Made by a program: the position numbers and the translations under genes
Notes under the pieces: generated by a model
Databases searched by the model: none
What the model was told of the DNA's origin: nothing
The model's input: only the letters and a program-made list of their open reading frames with translations
NCBI GenBank assembly: GCA_050288705.1
Contig: JBNKEI010000008.1
Span: 1 to 21,102 of the forward strand
Direction of reading: 5' to 3'
Origin: JBNKEI01 sp050288705
Lineage (GTDB): Bacteria > Myxococcota > Myxococcia > Myxococcales > UBA5297
DNA: 21,102 bases
Shown here: piece by piece, positions 1-8,318 of the stretch
How the letters are laid out: every line of letters starts with the position of its first letter
Position numbering within the stretch: position 1 is the stretch's first letter

Positions 1-1142
1 ATTTCAAATTTCTTTTCTTCGGGAATTTGAAAGTGTAACTCGGGGGTGGCAAAAGTGGGAGGAATATCGGAAAACATTTCTGATAAGGTTTTATTGCTTT
101 GGCTCATAATTTCTAACAATCGTGCCGAGGTATATACCGCATCATCAAAGCCATAGTAGCGATGCTTCCAAAAAATGTGACCACTCATTTCCCCCCCCAA
201 AAGAGCATTTTCTTCTTGCATTTTAGCTTTAATAATACTGTGCCCGGCCTTCCACATGATCGCTCGCCCTCCGTGTTGGGCAATAGCGTCATACATGCGC
301 ATAGAACACTTTGCTTCTCCTACAATGGTAGCGCCAGGTTCTTCGTGGAGCACTTCTTTGGCAAAAAGAATCATCAGTTCATCGCCCCAAAGAATGTTGC
401 CCTTCTCATCGACTACGCCAATGCGATCGGCATCTCCGTCATAAGCAATGCCGACCGAGGCCTTTTCCTGTATGACTTTATCGATTAAGGGACTCAGGTT
501 TTTTACAATCGTGGGGTCAGGATGATGATTAGGGAATCGACCATCCATTTCGCAATACAAAGGCACTACCTCCAAACCAAGGCTTTGAAAAAGAGGAACC
601 GCAACATGACCTCCTACCCCATTGCCGGCATCAATAACAATTTTCATTCCCTGGCGACTTAGATGTATATCTTGACGAATAAAATCGTTATAGGAATTTA
701 TGATATTCCAAGAACGTAATGTTCCTTGCCCATAAACAAAACATCCTGATTCTATTAATTTTCGTAGTTCTTGGATTTCTGTTCCGCGAAGGGTGGTTTT
801 GCCTATGCCTATTTTGAACCCATTATATTCAGCAGGATTATGACTCCCTGTAATCATAACTAATCCGTCCACTGGCAACGTGTTCGCTGCAAAATAGGTT
901 AAAGGAGTGGGAATCACTCCTAGGTCAAGTACCTCACAGCCGGTTGCGCAGAGGCTGCGCGCTAGTATGTCGCGAAATCTGCCCGAACTCACCCGGCAGT
1001 CTCGGCCGAGTACCAAGCGCTTGCCACCCCGCTGACGAAGAGTGGTTCCTAGTCCCAAGCCAATTTGCTCTACTGCGGAATCAGTAAGGTCAATGTCGAC
1101 CAATCCTCGAATGTCATATTCACGAAAGATATGTGGATTCAT
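1..1142 (-). CDS. manB: Phosphomannomutase/phosphoglucomutase (C-terminus cut by window edge)
   Basis: Reading leftwards from the ATG at 1142, an open frame runs 380 codons to the window edge. It begins MNPHIFREYDIRG, a typical start for the alpha-D-phosphohexomutase family. The catalytic phosphoserine loop ITGSHNP has its Ser at residue 100. The Mg-binding loop DGDADR lies at 235-240 and the sugar-specificity loop GEMSGH at 317-322. Members of this size (about 450-460 aa) interconvert mannose- or glucose-6-phosphate and the 1-phosphates in the cytosol, feeding sugar nucleotides for LPS and exopolysaccharide; the missing part is the C-terminal domain 4. The start codon overlaps by two bases the stop of a small upstream reading frame (ATGA), suggesting coupling, with a strong promoter further up. 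The family is secure; whether mannose or glucose is preferred (ManB/AlgC versus Pgm) cannot be read here. Confidence 0.93.
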   Translation of the reverse strand, partial: MNPHIFREYDIRGLVDIDLTDSAVEQIGLGLGTTLRQRGGKRLVLGRDCRVSSGRFRDILARSLCATGCEVLDLGVIPTPLTYFAANTLPVDGLVMITGSHNPAEYNGFKIGIGKTTLRGTEIQELRKLIESGCFVYGQGTLRSWNIINSYNDFIRQDIHLSRQGMKIVIDAGNGVGGHVAVPLFQSLGLEVVPLYCEMDGRFPNHHPDPTIVKNLSPLIDKVIQEKASVGIAYDGDADRIGVVDEKGNILWGDELMILFAKEVLHEEPGATIVGEAKCSMRMYDAIAQHGGRAIMWKAGHSIIKAKMQEENALLGGEMSGHIFWKHRYYGFDDAVYTSARLLEIMSQSNKTLSEMFSDIPPTFATPELHFQIPEEKKFE

Positions 1143-1289
1143 CTCTTTTTAGTTCCAGAAATGGGTGTGCCATCGGTCGAGGTTATTGTTCCCGAATAAG
1201 TCAACGCATTTTCCGAAGGGATTTCGGTTGCCTTGGCGCGACCCGCGAAATATCCAAAGAGTGCCAACAAATAACCTGCGATTTTTCAT
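1139..1289 (-). pseudogene. Small secreted-peptide gene or gene remnant with an apparent frameshift
   Basis: The uninterrupted frame ending at 1139 reads, from 1285, KIAGYLLALFGYFAGRAKA and then TEIPSENALTYSGTITSTDG, ending SGTKKR. This is a convincing signal peptide with an A-x-A-like cleavage site, followed by a short mature part. The frame has no ATG: an in-frame TGA lies directly upstream at 1286-1288. That TGA overlaps an ATG at 1287-1289 followed by five A residues. Removing one A joins this ATG to the signal-peptide frame. The stop overlaps the start of the mutase gene (ATGA), and a good promoter lies 38 bases upstream. It may be a frameshifted gene, a truncated extracellular-protein remnant, or a sequencing error in the A tract; it could also start at TTG. 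No family could be assigned; the SGTITSTDGTPISG part resembles the opening of bacterial surface or fibre-like proteins only loosely. Confidence 0.45.
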
Positions 1290-1326
1290 TGCATAACTCG
1301 ATGTCGGGCATTTTTTACAAAAAAGC

Positions 1327-1355
1327 AATATACTGAGACGTCGAATTGAGTTCAA
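1327..1355 (-). promoter_or_regulatory. Predicted sigma70 promoter for the mutase transcript
   Basis: On the minus strand TTGAAC (1355-1350) and TATATT (1332-1327) are separated by exactly 17 bases. Each box matches the housekeeping consensus at five of six or four of six positions. Transcription would begin near 1320, about 30 bases before the ATG at 1289 of the small secreted-peptide frame, and continue into the mutase gene. Confidence 0.6.
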
Positions 1356-1469
1356 GAAAAACGTGGCCGCCAGCGGTTATGTTCAATAGTGCACATAGAA
1401 TCATCCATCTGCTCGTCTGTAGGCATGGTCTTAATCTTGAAACTGGCGGATCTGTTGCCGATTTGCTGC

Positions 1470-1500
1470 TTGACGCGACAATTTTTTCGAATTACATAGT
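1470..1500 (+). promoter_or_regulatory. Weak candidate promoter for the 1531 gene
   Basis: TTGACG at 1470-1475 is a good -35 box. The -10 is poor: TACATA at 1493 (17-base spacer) or CATAGT at 1495 (19-base spacer). It is listed because it lies just upstream of a very strong ribosome-binding site (AGAGGAGAAAG, 1515-1525). The rest of the gap between 1290 and 1530 shows nothing else I can name. Confidence 0.3.
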
Positions 1501-1530
1501 GTATTTTAAATTAAAGAGGAGAAAGTTTTT

Positions 1531-2040
1531 ATGAGAATAGTACCATATGGCGAAAAAATATCCACCAAGCAAAGACATCCTCAAGAAGCAATTAGCCGGT
1601 CAAAAAAATCTGGCAAAAACATAAGAAGTGCCGGTTCTTTATCTTTCCAGTCATCAAATATTCCAACTAGTGAAAATAGTCAAAATCAGTCATTTTTTCC
1701 CGAGACTAACCAATACAATTTTCGGCGTAGTTTAAGATCAGGATCGGTTGGTTATCCGACTGTTATTACTCCTAATCAACTTTCGCGATCTAATACTACT
1801 TGCGACGCTTCTTGTAGAAAAATCGGATTAATTGTTGGTTATGTTGGTATGTGTATAGTTTTACTTCCGACTGTTTGCGCAATTGTGTATTTCACAAAAG
1901 ATAAAGTTGTCTCAGCACTTTCTAGTGCAAAAGAAAAAATCTGCTCTTGCTTCGCCAGAATAAAAGAGTCGGTAAGCAACCGGAGTAGAGTGGCTGCGAA
2001 TAATTCTCAGGCGAATGATGTTGAAATTGTTGCCACCTAG
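1531..2040 (+). CDS. Unrecognised single-pass membrane protein, 169 aa
   Basis: I do not recognise a family. The start is well supported by AGAGGAGAAAG five bases before the ATG. The first 95 residues are polar, rich in Ser, Asn, Gln and Arg and probably disordered, with no signal peptide. One hydrophobic segment runs from about 98 to 121 (IGLIVGYVGMCIVLLPTVCA) and is followed by a Lys/Arg-rich amphipathic stretch and an Asn-rich tail. Cysteines sit at 91 and 95 just before the helix and at 108, 116, 138 and 140 in or after it. The positive charge after the helix suggests that the C-terminus is cytoplasmic. It lies 155 bases ahead of hemE on the same strand, but nothing in its sequence links it to haem. 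Base composition is more AT-rich than the haem genes by eye. It could be a lineage-specific protein. Confidence 0.6.
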   Translation: MRIVPYGEKISTKQRHPQEAISRSKKSGKNIRSAGSLSFQSSNIPTSENSQNQSFFPETNQYNFRRSLRSGSVGYPTVITPNQLSRSNTTCDASCRKIGLIVGYVGMCIVLLPTVCAIVYFTKDKVVSALSSAKEKICSCFARIKESVSNRSRVAANNSQANDVEIVAT

Positions 2041-2195
2041 TGTTTTTCGTCTGCCAGTCAGGTTAGCTAAACGAGCATAAAATACCCCGGTTGCCCTGCG
2101 AATGTATATTATTCTGAACATCAGGTCTTGGTGCAGAAACATCGTGACAAAACAGTGACAACAACTGGTAACGACTATGCGAAGCTGGTCATGCC

Positions 2196-3236
2196 ATGTA
2201 CGCAAAAAGCAAACTGACTTCCCGAGAAAGGTTTGTAGCTGCTTGTCATAGTCGGCCGGTTGATCGTCCTCCGGTCTGGTTAATGCGCCAAGCTGGAAGG
2301 TATTTACCTGAATATCGCCAAATTCGTTCTCAATACGGTTTTTGGGAAATGGTGCGCACCCCCAAATTGGCTGCAGAGATTACTCTGCAACCGGTTCGTC
2401 GCTTTGGAATGGATGCCGCCATTCTTTTTAGCGATATTTTGGTAGTGCTTGAAGCCATGGGTGCCCGGGTAGAATTTGCGCAGGGGGGGCCGCAAATCAA
2501 GCATTTAGCTCAGAATTTTGAGGATCTTTCGTTTCTTCGTTCGCGATACTTCCCTGATTTCGCTTATATGGGCGAGGCCCTAGAAAGCGTATGTTCGGTT
2601 CTTCATCCGCATACTGCGGTTATTGGATTCGCGGGTGCGCCCTTTACTTTAGCGGCCTACCTAATTTGTGGAGGCCCAGCAAAGGGAATTGACGCATTAA
2701 TCAAATTGTCTACGCGCGATTTTGAGCTTTATGACCAAATTGCTGGTTGGATAGCTGACATTGTCACTGAATTACTACTGCTACAAATCCAAGCGGGAGC
2801 AGATGCTGTGCAGTTGTTTGATACCTGGTCACTGCATTTGAATCCCCAGGAATACCGCAAGCTGGCACTACCTTATTCCCAGCGAGTGCTAGAGCGTATA
2901 GCCAAGACGACAGTTCCGGCGATTTTGTATGTACGCAATAGTGCCAATTTACTGTCTTTAGCAGCCGAATCAAAGTGTGCAGTAATTTCTGTTGACTCAT
3001 CTATTAGCTTGCAAAATGCTCAGCAAATATTGCCAGCGCATATTGCACTTCAAGGCAACTACGATCCCCAATTATTTCATTTTTCAACTGAACATATTTG
3101 CCAAGAAGTACAACGTACTATTCGAAATATGCACGGAAGAGGATATATTGTAAATGTCGGCCAGGGCCTTACTCCTAATACTCCTATCGAAGGGGTAGCA
3201 GCTTTTGTTGAGGCAGTACAAACCGCGAGTTACTAA
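2196..3236 (+). CDS. hemE: Uroporphyrinogen decarboxylase
   Basis: It decarboxylates the four acetate side chains of uroporphyrinogen III to give coproporphyrinogen III, in the cytosol. The 346 residues match the normal family length. The signature PPVWLMRQAGRYLPEYR is at about 25-41, the essential Asp lies in ILFSDIL (Asp80), GAPFTLAAYLICGG is near 150, and QLFDTWS is at about 206-212. A late LQGNYDP replaces the more usual LQGNLDP. There is no clear Shine-Dalgarno before the ATG at 2196, but the family start context (LTSRERFVAA) directly follows, so the start is plausible. Its TAA stop overlaps the hemN ATG by one base (TAATG). It is the first gene of the haem operon, and no convincing promoter is visible in the 155 bases upstream. 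Confidence 0.96.
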   Translation: MYAKSKLTSRERFVAACHSRPVDRPPVWLMRQAGRYLPEYRQIRSQYGFWEMVRTPKLAAEITLQPVRRFGMDAAILFSDILVVLEAMGARVEFAQGGPQIKHLAQNFEDLSFLRSRYFPDFAYMGEALESVCSVLHPHTAVIGFAGAPFTLAAYLICGGPAKGIDALIKLSTRDFELYDQIAGWIADIVTELLLLQIQAGADAVQLFDTWSLHLNPQEYRKLALPYSQRVLERIAKTTVPAILYVRNSANLLSLAAESKCAVISVDSSISLQNAQQILPAHIALQGNYDPQLFHFSTEHICQEVQRTIRNMHGRGYIVNVGQGLTPNTPIEGVAAFVEAVQTASY

Positions 3237-4615
3237 TGCATAGTTCTGAAGAACTCTTCCAAAAGTTACAGAAAAAATACAACGTGCGCGGCCCACGCTA
3301 CACCAGCTATCCACCGGCTAATCATTTTGGCCCCCTAGACCAAAATCAGCTACTTGCCTATTGGCAACAACGCCAAAACCTGAAAAACGATAACGGCATT
3401 TCTTTGTACCTGCATATTCCTTTTTGCGAAACCCGCTGCGCGTTTTGCGGTTGTCACACCTATGTAAAACCATCGCCATTGCTGGTTGACGAATACGTTC
3501 AAGGGCTAATTCGCGAAATGGAAAAGGTTAGAATCCAAGTAGGAGTACAGCGAGCGGTTGTGCAAATAGCGTTGGGAGGCGGAACTCCTCACTATCTTTC
3601 GGTTGCTCAGCTTCATAATTTGCTTAGCGAGTTTAGGAAAAACTGGAAACTGGCCGCTGATGTTGAATTTTCTGCAGAGCTAGATCCGCGCACCATTACT
3701 GTTGAGAAATTAGATTGTTTAAAAGAATACGGATGTAATCGGTTTTCTCTTGGCGTTCAAGACTTCGAGCCATTAGTTTTAAATTCGCTTAGAAAAAATC
3801 AAAATATTGCTCATATTGACAAGGTGGTCGGATGGATTCGTAATCGGGAAAGAAATTTCATTAATTTCGACCTTATTTACGGGCTGCCTGGCCAAACGCT
3901 GGAATCAGCTAAACGTACTTCGCAAAAAGTAGTTCAATTTTTGCCAAACCGTATTGCTCTGTTCAACTATGCGCACATACCTTGGGTTCAGCCACACCAA
4001 AAGGCTTTGGAAAAAAAGGAGTTTCCGAGTCCCGAGAGCAAATCGGATATTTTTTTGTATATGCGAAATTATTTTATTAATAGCGGGTACCAAACAATAG
4101 GAATGGACCACTTCGCGCTCCCTGACGATCTGTTGGTTAAAGCGCAAGTCGCCAATAAACTTTGGCGAAACTTTATGGGGTACACTCCTCTACGAGAAAT
4201 TGATTTAGTGGGAATGGGAGCTTCCGCAATTTCTTGCGTCGGAAAAGCTTACTCTCAGAATGAGAAAGACCTAAATAAATATCTCCATTGCTTAAAAAAC
4301 CAGCAGTCTCCCGTAGTCCGGGGTTTTATTTTGTCAGAGGAAGACGAAATTCGTCGAGAACTTATTATGACCCTGTTTTGCAATTTTTATGTAAATTGGA
4401 AAGAGTTTGATAGCCGATGGAAAATTGATCATGATTTCTTTTTTGAGCACGAACTTAAAGAATTGGAACCCATGATTAGCGATGGGCTATTAACGCTTGA
4501 ACCTAATTTTATAAACGTAACTAATATAGGAAAATTCTTTATACGCAACATTTGTATGGTTTTTGACAGTTATTTAGAGCATGAGTCTCAAAGAGTATAT
4601 TCAAGGACAATTTGA
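3236..4615 (+). CDS. hemN: Oxygen-independent coproporphyrinogen III dehydrogenase (radical SAM)
   Basis: It oxidatively decarboxylates coproporphyrinogen III to protoporphyrinogen IX using SAM and a 4Fe-4S cluster, without oxygen. The cluster motif C-x3-C-x2-C is at Cys64, Cys68 and Cys71, followed by Cys73 as in true HemN. Other HemN hallmarks are RGPRYTSYP near 18-26, GGGTP at 114-118, the ELDPRT and RFSLGVQDF segments, YAHIPWVQPHQ, IGMDHFALP and a C-terminal RRELIMTLFCNF segment. The length, 459 aa, is normal. These features separate it from HemW-like paralogues, which lack the C-terminal domain. It overlaps hemE and hemH by one base at each end, implying translational coupling. Confidence 0.96.
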   Translation: MHSSEELFQKLQKKYNVRGPRYTSYPPANHFGPLDQNQLLAYWQQRQNLKNDNGISLYLHIPFCETRCAFCGCHTYVKPSPLLVDEYVQGLIREMEKVRIQVGVQRAVVQIALGGGTPHYLSVAQLHNLLSEFRKNWKLAADVEFSAELDPRTITVEKLDCLKEYGCNRFSLGVQDFEPLVLNSLRKNQNIAHIDKVVGWIRNRERNFINFDLIYGLPGQTLESAKRTSQKVVQFLPNRIALFNYAHIPWVQPHQKALEKKEFPSPESKSDIFLYMRNYFINSGYQTIGMDHFALPDDLLVKAQVANKLWRNFMGYTPLREIDLVGMGASAISCVGKAYSQNEKDLNKYLHCLKNQQSPVVRGFILSEEDEIRRELIMTLFCNFYVNWKEFDSRWKIDHDFFFEHELKELEPMISDGLLTLEPNFINVTNIGKFFIRNICMVFDSYLEHESQRVYSRTI

Positions 4616-5598
4616 TGAGCAATAACGAAATTACCTGCTTGTCTACAGGTCAGCAATTTGGCTTGGTGCTGCTCAATATGGGGGCGCCCGAAACTACCAA
4701 AGACATTCCTTTATTCATTAGGCGTTTATTGTCTGACCCGGCAATGGTGCCGCTTCCCTGGCCTTTTAGGCAGATTTTGGCATTTGGCGTTTCCAAACTA
4801 CGTTCGAAAAAGGTGGCTGCTCGTTACGCATATATTGGCGGGAAGAGCCCTTTGGAAGCGCAAACCCGCATGCTGTCGGAATCACTTCGCTCGAAATTGG
4901 GAAGTCAATTCGTAGTTCGTTATGCTTTTCGCTATTCTCAGCCTTTTATTAGCAACGTCGTTAAGGGATTAGCACAACAAAATATTAGTAGAGTAATTGC
5001 TTTGCCATTATATCCCCAGTTTTCCAGCTCTACCACTAGTTCAGTTTTGGACGAAATGCGAAAAGCAGCAAAAAAATACCAAATACGTATGGCAGAAATC
5101 GAATCATTTCCCGACGCGCCTGGATTCATCAAGTCACTTTCTTTGCAAATTCAAGCTGCAAAGTCTAACGCGGACCACCTGCTTTTTTGCGCCCATGGTT
5201 TGCCGTTACGAATTCTGCGCAAAGGAGACGTTTACATTGAGCATGTCCATAAAACCATGAATGCCATAGTCAAAAATCTTGGCGCTGATTTTTCGTATTC
5301 TTTTGCCTATCAAAGTCGCATGGGAAAAGGGAAATGGACTCGCCCATATTTGTCTGAGGAAATCGAAAGATTGGCAATAAATGGTAAACGATCGCTAATA
5401 GTAGTTCCGCTTTCCTTTGTTTCGGAAAATTTGGAAACGTTATACGAATTAGACTATGAGCATTTTTTAATTGCCAAAAAGTTCGGATTCAAAAACTATC
5501 AAAGAATAGCGACTCCTAGTATGCGTCCTGCGTTTATTGAACAAATGACAGTGCTAGCAAGAAATGCTGCACGAACAGCCGGGTGGGAGGTAAGGTGA
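4615..5598 (+). CDS. hemH: Ferrochelatase
   Basis: It inserts ferrous iron into protoporphyrin IX to give protohaem, at the cytoplasmic membrane face. The chosen start is the ATG at 4615, which overlaps the hemN stop (TGATG); AAGGA lies 7 bases upstream, and the upstream in-frame TTG at 4612 is not needed. The protein has 327 residues, close to the family norm. FGLVLLNMGAPET is at the N-terminus. The conserved catalytic His is in FCAHGLP (His194), where SAHGLP is more common. The conserved Glu is in SENLETLYELD (Glu274), where SDHxETL or SEHxETL is more usual. ALPLYPQFSSSTTSS is also typical. These changes are conservative and do not suggest loss of function. Confidence 0.95.
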   Translation: MSNNEITCLSTGQQFGLVLLNMGAPETTKDIPLFIRRLLSDPAMVPLPWPFRQILAFGVSKLRSKKVAARYAYIGGKSPLEAQTRMLSESLRSKLGSQFVVRYAFRYSQPFISNVVKGLAQQNISRVIALPLYPQFSSSTTSSVLDEMRKAAKKYQIRMAEIESFPDAPGFIKSLSLQIQAAKSNADHLLFCAHGLPLRILRKGDVYIEHVHKTMNAIVKNLGADFSYSFAYQSRMGKGKWTRPYLSEEIERLAINGKRSLIVVPLSFVSENLETLYELDYEHFLIAKKFGFKNYQRIATPSMRPAFIEQMTVLARNAARTAGWEVR

Positions 5599-6974
5599 TG
5601 GCGGTTTATGATGTGATAATTATGGGGGCGGGCATTTCGGGGCTTACCTGCGCCTGGTCATTGGTTGAAAAAGGGTACCGAGTGCTTGTTTTGGAGACCA
5701 GCTCACGACCGGGAGGAAATGTTTGGACCGAAGAACATAATGGATATCGCTATGAATACGGTCCGCATTCCTTTATGGCATCGGCACATAGTGTTTTCGA
5801 TCTTGCATCGCAAATCGGTCTGGATTCAGAAATAATACCTACTTTCACCAATGCCTCTCGTCGCTATATTGTTCGCGACAAAAGGCTTCATCTGGCGCCC
5901 ATGAACTGGAGCTCATTTTTGACCACTGGCCTACTAACCTGGAAAGGAAAGCTTTCGCTTATGGCCGAGCCTATTCGAACTAGTCGCGGCCAACCCTCCG
6001 ATACTGCTTTGCAGTTTTTTGAACGGCGGTTTGGAAAGGAAGGGGCAAAAATGCTTGCTGGGGCCTTTATCTCCGGCATTTATGCGGGAGACCCCGCTAG
6101 CCTATCGGCGCCTGCCGCATTTCCCCTATTTTGGAAATTTGAGCAAGAGTCCGGAGGAATGATTCGAGGCGCTTGGAAGCATCTGCGTAAAAAGCGAGCA
6201 GAACGGAAAAAGCACGGAGAGCCAAAGCCTGCGAAAAAGGGGCTATATTCCTTCCGCAATGGAATGGGACAACTTAGTCAAGCGTTAGCCAGTCGCTTAG
6301 AAGACCGAATTGCTTTTAATTGTAAGGTACAATCAATTATTCGTGAAGCGCATGGGTATGATATTGTGGTGGACGATCGGCGAATTCAAGCTAAGCATTT
6401 AGTTTTAGCGACCCCGCCAGCAGAAGCGGGCCGATTGCTAGCATTTTTGAACCAGGAGCTTTCCGAGCTGATTACCACCATACCCATGGCCCCAGTGGCA
6501 ACCGTGCATATGGGATTCGAATCCCAACTAGAAGAAATTCCCAACGGATTCGGGTTCTTGTCGCCAAGAAATCAAGGAATCCGCAGTCTAGGAGTACTCT
6601 TTCCATCACGAATATTTGCTAACCGTGCACCAGGCCAAGGAGATCTTTTAGTTGGTTTCGTTGGCGGGATGCTCGACGAGTCGGCTCTAGAACTAAGTGA
6701 CCAAGGAATTTTAGAGTTAGTTTTGCGAGATTTGGAGGTACTGGTAGGTTTAAAGCGTCAACCAGATTTTGTGCGAATCAGAAGAGTAAGCAAGGCCATT
6801 CCCCAGTTCTTATTAGGGCATTTGCAGCGCATGGAAAAAGCGCAAGTGAGAATTAGCCAATACCCAGGTCTATACCTCGCCGGAAATTATTGTAAAGGCG
6901 TGGGAATAAAAGATGCGATTGCTTCGGGAAGTGAAATCGCTAAAGAGATTGCTAATAAAACTTCTAATAATTAG
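5598..6974 (+). CDS. hemY: Oxygen-dependent protoporphyrinogen IX oxidase (HemY/HemG type, FAD)
   Basis: It removes six electrons from protoporphyrinogen IX to give protoporphyrin IX using FAD and oxygen; membrane-associated. The start ATG at 5598 overlaps the hemH stop (TGATG), and GGGAGG lies seven bases upstream, so 458 residues is preferred to the longer GTG start at 5583. The N-terminal Rossmann motif is GAGISG at 10-15, followed by VLVLETSSRPGGNVWTE. The C-terminal FAD-contact region LYLAGNYCKGVGIKDAIASG is also typical of the family. It acts between HemN and HemH in the same operon. Pairing an oxygen-independent HemN with an oxygen-using HemY is common in bacteria that meet variable oxygen. 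Confidence 0.94.
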   Translation: MAVYDVIIMGAGISGLTCAWSLVEKGYRVLVLETSSRPGGNVWTEEHNGYRYEYGPHSFMASAHSVFDLASQIGLDSEIIPTFTNASRRYIVRDKRLHLAPMNWSSFLTTGLLTWKGKLSLMAEPIRTSRGQPSDTALQFFERRFGKEGAKMLAGAFISGIYAGDPASLSAPAAFPLFWKFEQESGGMIRGAWKHLRKKRAERKKHGEPKPAKKGLYSFRNGMGQLSQALASRLEDRIAFNCKVQSIIREAHGYDIVVDDRRIQAKHLVLATPPAEAGRLLAFLNQELSELITTIPMAPVATVHMGFESQLEEIPNGFGFLSPRNQGIRSLGVLFPSRIFANRAPGQGDLLVGFVGGMLDESALELSDQGILELVLRDLEVLVGLKRQPDFVRIRRVSKAIPQFLLGHLQRMEKAQVRISQYPGLYLAGNYCKGVGIKDAIASGSEIAKEIANKTSNN

Positions 6975-6996
6975 GAAAAAGGTTAAGAATAGTTTA

Positions 6997-8214
6997 ATGA
7001 GTACTACGGGAAAAATTCCGCTAGCAATAGTTGGATGCGATTTTAGAATTGCGTCGTCGTCATTGCGATCTCGCTTGGTCCTCGACGACAAAGAACTCAT
7101 TGAGTTGACCAATGATTTGAAAAGGGCCATGGCTGCTAATGGCCTGGTCGAACTATGCACCTGCAATCGCAATGAGTGGATAATTTCCACCAGTAATCCT
7201 GAATGGGCGGCAACGCTATTGGCAAGTAGAATGATAATGCGCCTAGGTAGCCAAGCGAGTAAGGGTTTTTCGCCTTATGTATTTACCGGGGAAGAAGCAG
7301 CGCGCCATATTTTTCGGGTTGCTTTGGGACAGGAATCATTGGTAGTGGGAGAACGACAAATATCTGGCCAAATTCAGAAAGCCTTAAATCGTGCAAAAAA
7401 GCTGGGTACAAGTGCGCGTATTTTTAACGGATTGGGAAACGTAATAGGCAGAATGGTTCGCAAAATAATTAGGTCGGGAGGGCTGCTTCAGGGTTCGGTC
7501 GGGGTGCATAGTCTAGCAGTTTCGTTTTTAAAAAGCCGAACTCCAGCTTACACAGTAGCGCGAGTAGCGGTAGTGGGATTGGGACAAATAGGCAAAAAAG
7601 TATTAGGTGTTTTAGAACAGGAGACGCCTTGGGAAATAGCCGTTTTAAATCGTACAGCAAGCACCTGGGGTCACGGACATCATTGCGTAACCCCAATTAC
7701 TGAATTGATATCTATTTTGAATCAAGTAGATGCTGCGATTATATGTACCAGCGCCAAAGTTCCCATAATTCGAACTGCAGATATATTGTCCAGAACGGTC
7801 GAGAATCCTTTGATTCTTTTGGATTTGGGAATTCCTGAACAAGTGGATCGTACGGTGAATCAAGAAAATGTCTATGTGTGGGGGCTAGATAATCTTATTA
7901 GTTTTTATTTTCAGGCTGGAACGCGCCAAATTTCTGCTTTAAAATTTGAGTGCGAAATTGAAAATGCAATTAGAGAAATCAAATTCTTTTGTAGTCGGCG
8001 GGAAATTGCAGAAATATTGAATGCAATTGAGCAAAGTCATGATTTTGCGGTTAAGCAGACAATTCCCGAGATACTGGAGAATCACTTGGAATTGGTTCCC
8101 AAACCAATTCGCAATGCGCTTGCCGATGAAATACAGTCGGCGATTCTTCGTATATCTAACCAGCTATTCCAACAAGTTCGCCAGGTTACTTCCTCCTGTA
8201 AGCATCTTGAATAA
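6997..8214 (+). CDS. hemA: Glutamyl-tRNA reductase
   Basis: It reduces glutamyl-tRNA(Glu) to glutamate-1-semialdehyde with NADPH, the first committed step of the C5 route to 5-aminolaevulinate. I place the start at ATG 6997 (MSTTGKIPLAIVGCDFR, 405 aa), because the longer frame from 6913 lies inside hemY and lacks family similarity; AGGAAAAAGG lies 15-24 bases upstream. The catalytic Cys is Cys56 in ELCTCNRNEW, where most family members have S before TCNR, so an extra Cys54 stands beside it. GERQISGQIQKAL is the conserved tRNA/substrate segment, and VARVAVVGLGQIGKKVL is the NADPH-binding Rossmann loop. It is separated from hemY by 22 bases. Its presence shows that precursor supply and the end of the pathway are in one unit, while hemL, hemB, hemC and hemD must lie elsewhere. 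Confidence 0.95.
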   Translation: MSTTGKIPLAIVGCDFRIASSSLRSRLVLDDKELIELTNDLKRAMAANGLVELCTCNRNEWIISTSNPEWAATLLASRMIMRLGSQASKGFSPYVFTGEEAARHIFRVALGQESLVVGERQISGQIQKALNRAKKLGTSARIFNGLGNVIGRMVRKIIRSGGLLQGSVGVHSLAVSFLKSRTPAYTVARVAVVGLGQIGKKVLGVLEQETPWEIAVLNRTASTWGHGHHCVTPITELISILNQVDAAIICTSAKVPIIRTADILSRTVENPLILLDLGIPEQVDRTVNQENVYVWGLDNLISFYFQAGTRQISALKFECEIENAIREIKFFCSRREIAEILNAIEQSHDFAVKQTIPEILENHLELVPKPIRNALADEIQSAILRISNQLFQQVRQVTSSCKHLE

Positions 8215-8228
8215 AGTCGCATGCGACT
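8215..8228. repeat. 14-base palindrome just after hemA
   Basis: AGTCGCATGCGACT begins at the base after the hemA stop and is a perfect inverted repeat with no loop. A GC-rich run follows, but no T tract. It may aid transcript folding after hemA, but it does not look like a standard terminator. Confidence 0.4.
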
Positions 8229-8318
8229 GCCGCGCGCCGCCAAAAGAGAATTGAGATTACGTACGAAATCCCCCCAACTTTGGTTGAGGGAACCCAGAAG
8301 GTTTTGTATGTCTGCCCG

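Noticed and set aside
6913..6996. Longer hemA start inside hemY
   Set aside because: It overlaps hemY by 62 bases, has no ribosome-binding site and adds residues unlike glutamyl-tRNA reductases.
8269..8291. CCCCAAC/GGTTGAGGG hairpin after hemA as a terminator
   Set aside because: The stem is short and bulged, and no T tract follows.
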